Shown here one piece after another: positions 35,462 through 42,123 of a stretch of 64,000 bases of DNA. The stretch is from Kocuria flava. Its GTDB lineage: Bacteria; Actinomycetota; Actinomycetes; Actinomycetales; Micrococcaceae. The stretch is taken from NCBI RefSeq assembly GCF_001482365.1, contig NZ_CP013255.1, positions 1 to 64,000 on the forward strand. The letters are read 5' to 3'. The notes below the pieces were generated by a model, which made no database searches, had not been told where the DNA came from, and was given only the letters and a program-made list of their open reading frames with translations. Both the position numbers and the translations under genes were made by a program. Positions within the stretch are counted from its first letter, which is position 1; the number at the start of each line of letters is the position of its first letter.

Positions 35462-36265
35462 TCAGCACCCGGAGAAGGAAGGGACTCGCCTGTCAAAAAA
35501 AGACTGCTTGCCCTCCAGGAAATCGGACGTGCCGAAGAGCGCGGGCTGGTGCTCCCGCTCGAAAGCCAGAGCGTCCTCGAGGGAGCCGGAGGCCTCGCGG
35601 ATCCCCCGCTTCACGGCGGCGACGGCGAGCGGGGCCCGCCCGGCGAGCTCCCCGGCGCGGGCTACCGCGGCGTCAAGCACCTCCCGGTCCGGCACCACGT
35701 GGTCGGCCAGCCCCGTCTCCAGGGCGGTGGCGGCGTCCACCGGGGCGGCCTCCAGCAGGATCCGCCGGGCGCGGGCCGCGCCCGTCCGCTGGGTCAGCGA
35801 ATGCACCAGTCCCCCGTCCGGGGCCAGGCCCAGGCGGGTGAACGGGAACAGGAACCGGGCGCTCTCACCGGCCACCACCACGTCGCAGCAGCACACCAAG
35901 CCGACTGCCACCCCGGCGGCGGGCCCGGTCACCGCGGCCACGACCGGCTTCTCCAGCGACGCGAGCTCCAGCACGAGCCCGGCCACCTCGGCCATCCGGG
36001 CGGCGGACTCGGCGGGACCGGCGGGCGGCATGGAGGCGAGGTCACCGCCGCCGCTGAAGCAGCCCCCCGCACCGGTGAGCACCACGGCGCCCACCGCGGG
36101 GTCCACCGCGAGCTCCGCCAGGACGGCGCGCAGCCGGGTGCGCAGCTCGGCGCCGAGCACGTTGCGGCGTCGTTCGTCGTCGAGCGTCACCACGGCCACG
36201 GCACCGGTGCGCTCGATGCGCACCCGGGGCGGGACGTCGACGGCGCGGGGGGACGATCGGGTCAC
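35462..36265 (-). CDS. enoyl-CoA hydratase/isomerase family protein (PaaG-like)
   Basis: A 267-residue crotonase-fold protein. FSGGGDLASM gives the oxyanion loop. The two hydratase glutamates are missing (GPAAGVAVGLVCCCD and RLGLAPDGGLVH). A conserved Asp in APDGG replaces them, as in PaaG-type 2,3-/3,4-enoyl-CoA isomerases. It is therefore more likely an isomerase. GTG start at 36265 with GGAGG upstream. First gene of the 12-kb minus-strand operon, divergent from the acyl-CoA dehydrogenase at 36457. Confidence 0.88.
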   Translation of the reverse strand: MTRSSPRAVDVPPRVRIERTGAVAVVTLDDERRRNVLGAELRTRLRAVLAELAVDPAVGAVVLTGAGGCFSGGGDLASMPPAGPAESAARMAEVAGLVLELASLEKPVVAAVTGPAAGVAVGLVCCCDVVVAGESARFLFPFTRLGLAPDGGLVHSLTQRTGAARARRILLEAAPVDAATALETGLADHVVPDREVLDAAVARAGELAGRAPLAVAAVKRGIREASGSLEDALAFEREHQPALFGTSDFLEGKQSFFDRRVPSFSGC

Positions 36266-36456
36266 AGAAGTCCTCCGAGGGGTGGATGGATGTCGTGCAG
36301 ATCACATTCCCACGACCCACTGTGAAACCTCAAATACCTAATATGCAGTTCAGTAATACCCAATATGGAAATATCGGGACGTGGGTGTTGCTCCGGTCAC
36401 ACCTGCGCCATCCTCGACAGAGGCACCCGCCGCACACCCGCACCCCAGGAGGACCC
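36266..36456. promoter_or_regulatory. divergent control region with a 13-base direct repeat
   Basis: This A/T-rich stretch separates the long minus operon from the plus-strand dehydrogenase gene. AATACCTAATATG (36333-36345) and AATACCCAATATG (36355-36367) are direct repeats 22 bases apart, about two helical turns, so one dimeric or tandem regulator could bind one face of the DNA. The LysR protein at 22967 is a candidate only. Confidence 0.5.
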
Positions 36457-37635
36457 ATGACCGCCGCCGCGACCGATCTGCTCAACGTCGACGCGGACCT
36501 CGGCCCCGAGGAGCTCGAGACCCGCGACGGCGTCCGCGAGTTCGTGGACCGCCGGATCCGCCCGAACATCGCCGGGTGGTACGCCGACGCCGTCTTCCCG
36601 CAGGAGATCGTGCCCGAGATGGCGCAGCTGGGCCTGCTGGGCATGCACATCCAGGGCTACGGGTGCGCGGGGAAGTCCGCGGTGCAGTACGGCATCGCGA
36701 TGCAGGAGCTCGAGGCCGGGGACTCCGGGCTGCGCACGTTCGTCTCCGTGCAGGGCTCGCTCGCGATGTCCGCGATCGCCAAGCACGGCTCCGAGGAGCA
36801 GAAGCAGCGCTGGCTGCCGGGCATGGCCGCCGGCGAGATCATCGGCTGCTTCGGGCTCACCGAGCCCACCGCCGGCTCCGACCCCTCCACGATGGCGACC
36901 ACCGCGGTGCGCGAGGGCGACGAGTGGGTGCTCAACGGCGCCAAGCGCTGGATCGGCCTGGCCTCCATCGCCCACGTGGCCGTGATCTGGGCCAAGGCCG
37001 TGGACGAGAGCGGAAAGGCGCGGGTCCGGGGCTTCCTGGTGCCCACCGGCACCCCCGGGTTCACGGCCGTCCCCATCGAGCCGAAGCTGTCGATGCGCGC
37101 CTCCGTCCAGTGCGACATCACCCTCGAGGACGTGCGGCTCCCGGCCGACGCGCTCCTGCCGGAGAACCCCGGGCTGCGGGGCCCGTTCTCCTGTCTCAAC
37201 GAGGCCCGCTACGGCATCGTGTGGGGCGCCCTGGGCGCCGCGCGCGACAGCTTCGAGGCCGCCCTCGCCTACGCGCAGCAGCGCATCCAGTTCGACAAGC
37301 CCCTGGCGGCCTACCAGCTGTCCCAGCAGAAGCTGGTGAACATGGCCCTGGAGATCCAGAAGGGACAGCTGCTGGCCCTCCGCATCGGGCGGCTCAAGGA
37401 CGAGGACCGGCTGGAGAACCACATGATCTCCGCGGGCAAGCTCAACAACTGCCGGGTGGCGATCGAGGTGTGCCGGGAGGCCCGGACGATGCTGGGCGGC
37501 AACGGGGTCACCCTCGACCACTCCCCGCTGCGGCACGCCAACAACCTGGAGTCCGTGCGCACCTACGAGGGCACCGACGAGGTGCACACGCTGATCCTGG
37601 GCCAGCACCTGACCGGGCACGCGGCCTTCCGCTGA
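36457..37635 (+). CDS. glutaryl-CoA dehydrogenase-like acyl-CoA dehydrogenase
   Basis: A 392-residue FAD enzyme. Markers of the glutaryl-CoA dehydrogenase group are GLTEPTAGSDPSTMATTA, AKRWIGLASIAHVAVIWAK, LRGPFSCLNEARYGIVWG and MLGGNGVTLDHSPLRHANNL. Catalytic Glu371 is in RTYEGTDEVH. The family oxidises and decarboxylates glutaryl-CoA to crotonyl-CoA. A non-decarboxylating relative is possible. Asn replaces the usual Arg or Thr in places, so substrate should not be assumed. The ATG at 36457 follows AGGAGG. It stands alone, divergent from the operon whose enzymes would process crotonyl-CoA. Confidence 0.9.
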   Translation: MTAAATDLLNVDADLGPEELETRDGVREFVDRRIRPNIAGWYADAVFPQEIVPEMAQLGLLGMHIQGYGCAGKSAVQYGIAMQELEAGDSGLRTFVSVQGSLAMSAIAKHGSEEQKQRWLPGMAAGEIIGCFGLTEPTAGSDPSTMATTAVREGDEWVLNGAKRWIGLASIAHVAVIWAKAVDESGKARVRGFLVPTGTPGFTAVPIEPKLSMRASVQCDITLEDVRLPADALLPENPGLRGPFSCLNEARYGIVWGALGAARDSFEAALAYAQQRIQFDKPLAAYQLSQQKLVNMALEIQKGQLLALRIGRLKDEDRLENHMISAGKLNNCRVAIEVCREARTMLGGNGVTLDHSPLRHANNLESVRTYEGTDEVHTLILGQHLTGHAAFR

Positions 37636-37904
37636 GCACGACACGGACGTTGCATTAGGAGTGCTCCGGGTTCTTGGGAGCTGACGTCGCCCCAGGCCTT
37701 CGCCTCCAGGTGGTCGGGCAGGTGCCGGTTGGCATGTGCATTAGAGAGCGCAGAAATAGCTCGATGCGATCCGCTTTACATATGGCCGGTTAGCGGCGGA
37801 CCGTCCCGCGGCAGAGGCTGCCTTGTAGGCCGAGGAAGTTCGTAGCCCTACGACGTATCGAGACCAATTCTCTCGCCTTCGCACGTCTACTCCCGATGCT
37901 CGAG
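37636..37904. other. intergenic region left of the IS element
   Basis: No intact gene. A minus-strand frame around 37660-37735 reads ANRHLPDHLEAKAWGDVSSQ, with good codon bias but no recognisable family, and could be a gene-end remnant. The 8-base target duplicate of the following IS is at 37897-37904. Confidence 0.3.
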
Positions 37905-39316
37905 AGTTGAGCCCCCGATAGTGGTGTAGCGCGGTGGCCCTGCTCGTCGTCCCGGACGAGAGCGCGGCCACCGTGAGATCTTTCGAGTTCACCTCTCACA
38001 GCACCCTCGAAAGGACATCATCACGATGACCGCTCCTCATATTGTCGACCCTGCCGGCCTGCTCGGCGAAGCCCTGACCGAAGCCTCCCCGGACTTGATG
38101 CGGACCCTGCTGCAGACAGTGATCAACGCGCTGCTCTCCGCCGACGCGGACGCGGTGGTCGGCGCCGAGTGGGGCAGACCCGCTCCCGAGCGGGTGACCC
38201 AGCGCAACGGGTACCGGCACCGCGACCTCGACACCCGGATGGGTACGATCGACGTGGCCGTCCCGAAGCTGCGCGCTGGCACCTACTTCCCGGAATGGCT
38301 GCTCGAGCGCCGCAAGCGGGCCGAATCCGCCCTGATCACCGTGGTCGCCGACTGCTACCTCGCCGGGGTCTCGACCCGCCGGATGGACAAGCTGGTGAAG
38401 ACCCTGGGCATCAACTCCCTGTCGAAGTCCCAGGTCTCCCGAATGGCCACCGACCTCGACGAGCACGTGGAGTCCTTCCGCCACCGGCCCCTGGGCGAGG
38501 CCGGGCCGTTCACCTTCGTGGCCGCCGACGCACTGACCATGAAGGTCCGCGAGGGCGGGCGGGTGGTCAACGCGGTCGTGCTGCTGGCCACCGGGGTCAA
38601 CGGCGACGGCCACCGGGAGGTCCTCGGGATGCGGGTGGCCACGGCCGAGACCGGGGCGGCCTGGAACGAGTTCTTCGCCGACCTCGTCGCCCGGGGACTG
38701 GGCGGGGTCCGGCTGGTCACCTCTGATGCCCATGCCGGGCTCAAGGACGCGATCGCCGCGAACCTGCCCGGTGCCGCCTGGCAACGGTGCCGCACCCACT
38801 ACGCGGCCAATCTCATGTCGATCTGCCCGAAGAGCATGTGGCCGGCCGTCAAAGCCATGCTGCACAGCGTCTACGACCAGCCCGACGCCACCGCCGTGAA
38901 CGCCCAGTTCGACCGCCTCATCGACTACGTCACCGAGAAGCTCCCGGCGGTGGCCGAGCACCTGGCCAATGCCCGGGAGGACATCCTCGCCTTCACGAGC
39001 TTCCCCAAGGACGTCTGGGCGCAGATCTGGTCCAACAACCCTGCCGAGAGGTTGAACAAGGAGATCCGGCGCCGCACCGACGCGGTCGGGATCTTCCCCA
39101 ACCGCGCAGCCATCGTCCGCCTCGTCGGCGCGGTGCTGGCCGAGCAGACCGACGAATGGGCCGAGGGCCGCCGCTACCTCGGCCTGGAGGTCCTCACCCG
39201 CTGCCGGCTCACCACCGTCGCCGACACCGGAAGCGAGGTGAGCCCCGACCCCCTGACCGCCCTCACCGCCTGATCCCCGCACGAAGGATCGCTACACCAC
39301 TCCCGGGGGCTTGACC
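37905..39316 (+). mobile_element. IS256-family insertion sequence, complete
   Basis: A 1412-base element with imperfect terminal inverted repeats (left end AGTTGAGCCCCCG..., right end reading inward GGTCAAGCCCCCG...; 22 of the outer 26 match). It is bounded by an 8-base direct target duplication TGCTCGAG at 37897-37904 and 39317-39324. That length is usual for IS256 elements. It carries one transposase gene and looks intact and fairly recent. Confidence 0.88.
38026..39273 (+). CDS. IS256-family (Mutator-type) transposase
   Basis: A 415-residue DDE transposase. Acidic residues lie in VAADALTMKV (Asp), VTSDAHAGLKDA (Asp) and NNPAERLNKEIRRR (Glu). The Cys/His pair CRTHYAANL of Mutator-type enzymes is present. 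The N-terminal QRNGYRHRDLDTRMGTIDV motif is typical. AAAGGA lies upstream of the ATG. It is unrelated in detail to the second IS256-family transposase at 44990. Confidence 0.95.
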   Translation: MTAPHIVDPAGLLGEALTEASPDLMRTLLQTVINALLSADADAVVGAEWGRPAPERVTQRNGYRHRDLDTRMGTIDVAVPKLRAGTYFPEWLLERRKRAESALITVVADCYLAGVSTRRMDKLVKTLGINSLSKSQVSRMATDLDEHVESFRHRPLGEAGPFTFVAADALTMKVREGGRVVNAVVLLATGVNGDGHREVLGMRVATAETGAAWNEFFADLVARGLGGVRLVTSDAHAGLKDAIAANLPGAAWQRCRTHYAANLMSICPKSMWPAVKAMLHSVYDQPDATAVNAQFDRLIDYVTEKLPAVAEHLANAREDILAFTSFPKDVWAQIWSNNPAERLNKEIRRRTDAVGIFPNRAAIVRLVGAVLAEQTDEWAEGRRYLGLEVLTRCRLTTVADTGSEVSPDPLTALTA

Positions 39317-39387
39317 TGCTCGAGCGCGTCGTTGCTTAAGCACGCGTCGGTCCGAAGACTGTCGGCGGGCTCACATAACCTCGGAAC

Positions 39388-40104
39388 ATGCCCCAATGCA
39401 CAGCTCCTGTACAAGGTCACCGCACCTCGAGTGCTGCCGCCAACTGCCCTGCGTGCGGCGGCCGGTCCTCGTACCGGTCCTACCCCTCCTACAGTCCGCC
39501 CCCGCGGTACTCGACTGGCGGGGGAGGTTCGTACGGCGCCGGGTCGGCCAGGGGTGGGGCGTCGGGTGGCGGCAGGTCGCGTCGCCTGCGCGGAGGGGGG
39601 TATGTGTCGTACAACTCCACCGAGTGGCGCACGATTGAGCCCCTCGCCCGAAACGCCGAGGCGCAGGCGCGAAGCCACCCCGAGCGTCGCGATCTCTTCC
39701 TCTGCCACGCTTGGGACGACCGGAACGGCGCAGCGAGAGAGTTGTGCGACCTGCTGATCTCCTTCGGTGCGTCGGTTTGGTTCAGCGAGAACGAGGTTAG
39801 CCTCGGAAAGTCGCTCTTGCGCGAGATTGACCGTGGCTTGGCGACCTCCCGGATTGGCATCGTGCTCGTGACGCCGGCGTTGCTCAAGGCCTTGGAAGCT
39901 CAAGGGGTCGCCGACAAGGAACTCTCCGTTTTGCTCGCAACCGACCGGGTGATCCCCGTCGCCCACGGAACGACCTTTGACGCGCTCCGGGACGTGAGTC
40001 CTCTGCTTGCTGCGCGGTCTGGTTTGACCACCGGCGACGACCTTTCGATGGAGGAAGTCGCCACGAAGGTCGCTGCCGCGGCGGCGGCTGAGGGTAATGG
40101 CTGA
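39388..40104 (+). CDS. TIR-domain protein with cysteine-rich, Gly/Ser-rich N-terminus
   Basis: A 238-residue protein. Residues 4-23 have cysteines (MPQC, NCPACGG) that may bind zinc. Residues 25-72 are a Ser/Tyr/Gly/Arg low-complexity linker. From about residue 100 a TIR domain follows: RDLFLCHAWDDRNGAARELC, ASVWFSENEVSLGKSLLREI, then IGIVLVTPALLKA. The Glu in the WFSENE / LREID segment is where TIR NADases keep their catalytic acid. TIR proteins act in bacterial antiphage signalling, often by NAD cleavage. Here no Thoeris or other known partner is adjacent. No strong ribosome site is seen. It lies 70 bases after the IS element. Confidence 0.82.
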   Translation: MPQCTAPVQGHRTSSAAANCPACGGRSSYRSYPSYSPPPRYSTGGGGSYGAGSARGGASGGGRSRRLRGGGYVSYNSTEWRTIEPLARNAEAQARSHPERRDLFLCHAWDDRNGAARELCDLLISFGASVWFSENEVSLGKSLLREIDRGLATSRIGIVLVTPALLKALEAQGVADKELSVLLATDRVIPVAHGTTFDALRDVSPLLAARSGLTTGDDLSMEEVATKVAAAAAAEGNG

Positions 40105-40247
40105 CAGGAGCGACGACGCCCCATCTAACACTCATCCGGCGCCCCGCAGCGTCGTGTTATGGGTGTACAGCCCGCATCGATTGGCGCGCTCAGGCGGGCC
40201 TGACCATCTTTGGTGAACATGGAGGACCATCACAGTCCCGAACGACG

Positions 40248-40286
40248 AACGGTGCCCGCTCCCCGATGGGGGGAGCGGGCACCGTT
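40248..40286. terminator. hairpin terminator
   Basis: A perfect 17-bp G/C-rich stem with a five-base GATGG loop followed by TCTAT, 140 bases after the TIR gene. Confidence 0.65.
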
Positions 40287-40388
40287 TCTATGAGGTGACC
40301 ACAGGTTCGGGAAGCCGTCCACAGCCGGCGGTTATGGAAGTGGAACGCTCGTGCGTGAGGTGACCTGCCGGTTGTGGGCGGGTGGTCG

Positions 40389-40473
40389 GCTGGGGCCCCC
40401 GTGTCCACATGGGTGCGGGAAAAGCCGCGGAGCGATAGAGCTTTTGCCGTGCCCATGTGGGCACGGGGCCAGC
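40389..40473. repeat. large imperfect inverted repeat
   Basis: Arms of about 35 bases (40389-40425 and 40440-40473) both read GCTGG...CCCCGTG(T/C)CCACATGGG...AAAAGC on their own strands. The gap is about 14 bases. The arm centre CCCACATGGG is itself near-palindromic. The element sits in a 414-base gene-free stretch between the TIR gene and the mobilisation genes. A transfer or replication site, or a strong double terminator, are the main readings. Confidence 0.6.
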
Positions 40474-40518
40474 GCCCGGTCGCGGCAGACATGGTAGGTC
40501 CTGTGGCGAAGCAATCCG

Positions 40519-41187
40519 TCAGAGAATCACGAGAGTCTGAGGTGGAGCCCCAGTGGTGTCCCACTGTTGAGTCAAAGATGGGATGTGGTTCTTGGTCGCT
40601 CGCACAATCCGCTGGGCCTCACCGCGTAGATCGGGTATATGAACCACGTCGTCCCAGATGACGAAGTTGGCCTCGTCCGCGATGTAACAGCGAACTTCGA
40701 CGTATGGACGCTTGTCCGGTCCCCATGCTCCTCTGGATTTCACCACGGAGTCGAAGACGGCCGGCAAGCGTTCATCTGCTGGGCGGCTCAACGAGTCGTA
40801 CACCATGCGGTCGATACGTTCGTCGAAATGCTCGAGCGAGTTCCGCGCATCGACACTCTCAATCGTTGGGAACTCATGCTCCCCAACGAACCCCTTCAGC
40901 CATTCGATGCGCGCATTGCCAAGCTCGTATAGGTCCTCGGGCTTCTTCCTCCTAGCGTTGCTGCCGAACAGAAGGTTGCGAATACTCGCCGCGGCAGAGA
41001 TGGCCTGGTCGACACGTTCCTGTAGCTCACGAAGTTCAGGATGGTTGGGCCTGAGGCCGGCGCGTAGATGCTCGCCTAGTTCTAAGGTGCGGTCGCATGC
41101 GGTTAGGCACGTGCGTGCTTGCCGATGGAGCTCGATGAAGTACATCCGCTCTATGCCGAGTTGCTGAGCCTCTTCCCAAGTGCTCAT
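40519..41187 (-). CDS. hypothetical protein of mobilisation region
   Basis: A 222-residue soluble, mostly helical and acidic protein (ELHRQARTCLTACDRTLELG, long helices to residue 90, then EWLKGFVGEHEFPTIESV) with a mixed C-terminal half including YVEVRCYIADEANFVIWDD. No family recognised. Its ATG overlaps the stop of the 41184 gene by four bases, so it is the second gene of a two-gene operon diverging from mobC. Confidence 0.65.
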   Translation of the reverse strand: MSTWEEAQQLGIERMYFIELHRQARTCLTACDRTLELGEHLRAGLRPNHPELRELQERVDQAISAAASIRNLLFGSNARRKKPEDLYELGNARIEWLKGFVGEHEFPTIESVDARNSLEHFDERIDRMVYDSLSRPADERLPAVFDSVVKSRGAWGPDKRPYVEVRCYIADEANFVIWDDVVHIPDLRGEAQRIVRATKNHIPSLTQQWDTTGAPPQTLVIL

Positions 41188-41519
41188 GAGTCGCCTTCAG
41201 GCACATTAACGTCTCCGCTCGCTTGGTTAGAAGGAGAGGAGTCAGCCGTCTGCTTCGTCGCCCTGCGACGGCGTTGTACACGCTGAATCTTGTCGGGGGC
41301 CGTGAGTCCGATCTTGCGGAGTTCATCGGCGCTCCAGCCGCCGTTGTTGACGGCGGCCTGGAACGCCTGGGCGTCGTTCTTCTCGGCTTCTTTGAGGGCC
41401 TCGCGGGCGTCGTCGAGGGCGCCGCGGGCGGTGATGGCACGGCGGACGTAGTCCATCCGGTCGTTGAGCAGCCGCTGCGCGGCTTCTTCTGCCTGCTGGG
41501 GGTCAGTGAGCTTCGCCAT
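41184..41519 (-). CDS. hypothetical helical protein, mobilisation region
   Basis: A 111-residue, largely helical charged protein (AEEAAQRLLNDRMDYVRRAI, DDAREALKEAEKNDAQAF), then GWSADELRKIGL and a basic QRVQRRRRATK tail that could touch DNA. AAGG precedes the ATG at 41519. A 15-base palindrome (ACGCAC-ACT-GTGCGT, 41536-41550) lies 16 bases upstream and could be an operator. Divergent from mobC-relaxase. Role unknown. Confidence 0.65.
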   Translation of the reverse strand: MAKLTDPQQAEEAAQRLLNDRMDYVRRAITARGALDDAREALKEAEKNDAQAFQAAVNNGGWSADELRKIGLTAPDKIQRVQRRRRATKQTADSSPSNQASGDVNVPEGDS

Positions 41520-41589
41520 GCCTTCACCTTAACGGACGCACACTGTGCGTTCCAGAGTCCACGGGCGCTCCGCTACCGCTTCACACCCG

Positions 41590-41730
41590 TGCTGCCCCGG
41601 CGGAGCAAAGCTATCTTTTATGTGCCATAAAAGGGCACCGCTGCTGGCCTCGCGGCCTTTGCGGTGGCACACTGGTCGTGTGGGGCCCACCAGAGTGGGG
41701 GCGCTGCGCTGGGCCGAGACGAGAGGAGGT
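41590..41730. other. candidate oriT region upstream of mobC
   Basis: Two hairpins stand close together: TTTTATG-TGC-CATAAAA (41616-41632) and CACCGC...GCGGTG (41636-41666, with inner GGCC/GGCC). They lie in the non-coding stretch just before mobC and the relaxase gene. Relaxase genes of the MobC/MOBP-like type usually have oriT here. No nick site can be named from sequence alone. Confidence 0.4.
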
Positions 41731-41736
41731 GCTGTG

Positions 41737-42123
41737 GTGGAGCAGGAGAATTCGCGTCGGGTGTGGACGTCGAGGCGCAAGCGGATTGAGGGCAAGACCC
41801 AGTACGTCCGGGTGTCCATGTCGGAGTCGGAGCGTGCTCAGTTGATGGTGCTGGAGCAGCAGACCGGGCTCTCGCCCTCGGCGCTGATGGTCGAGGCGGT
41901 GTTCGGCTCGGCGGATCCGGTGGCGGTGCAGTTGCGGCGGAATCAGCTGGCCGAGCTGATCCAGATGCGGCACCTGATGGCCACGATCGCGAACAACGTG
42001 AACCAGATCGCCCGGCACGCCAACAGCACCGGGGAGGTGCTGCCCGAGACGGTGGAGACCTTGCAGGAAGCTCGCCGTTTTGGGGCGGACGTGTTGGCCA
42101 AGATCGAAGAGTTGATCCCGTGA
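41737..42123 (+). CDS. mobC: MobC-like relaxosome accessory protein
   Basis: A 128-residue protein. The N-terminus is basic (NSRRVWTSRRKRIEG), followed by a ribbon-helix-helix-like YVRVSMSESERAQLMVLEQ. The C-terminal MobC signature is NQLAELIQMRHLMATIANNV then NQIARHANSTGEV. It assists the relaxase at oriT. GTG at 41737 is seven bases after GGAGG (a GTG three bases earlier is possible). The stop overlaps the relaxase start (GTGA). Confidence 0.85.
   Translation: MEQENSRRVWTSRRKRIEGKTQYVRVSMSESERAQLMVLEQQTGLSPSALMVEAVFGSADPVAVQLRRNQLAELIQMRHLMATIANNVNQIARHANSTGEVLPETVETLQEARRFGADVLAKIEELIP

Noticed and set aside
37996..39282. A 428-codon minus-strand frame opposite the first IS256 transposase
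   Set aside because: It is the complement of a clearly recognised transposase, with shadow-type composition.
39388..41519. Complete Thoeris or CBASS-like system around the TIR gene
   Set aside because: No ThsA-like SIR2 or SLOG protein, cyclase or known effector partner is present. The adjacent genes are unknown and belong to a separate, divergent operon.
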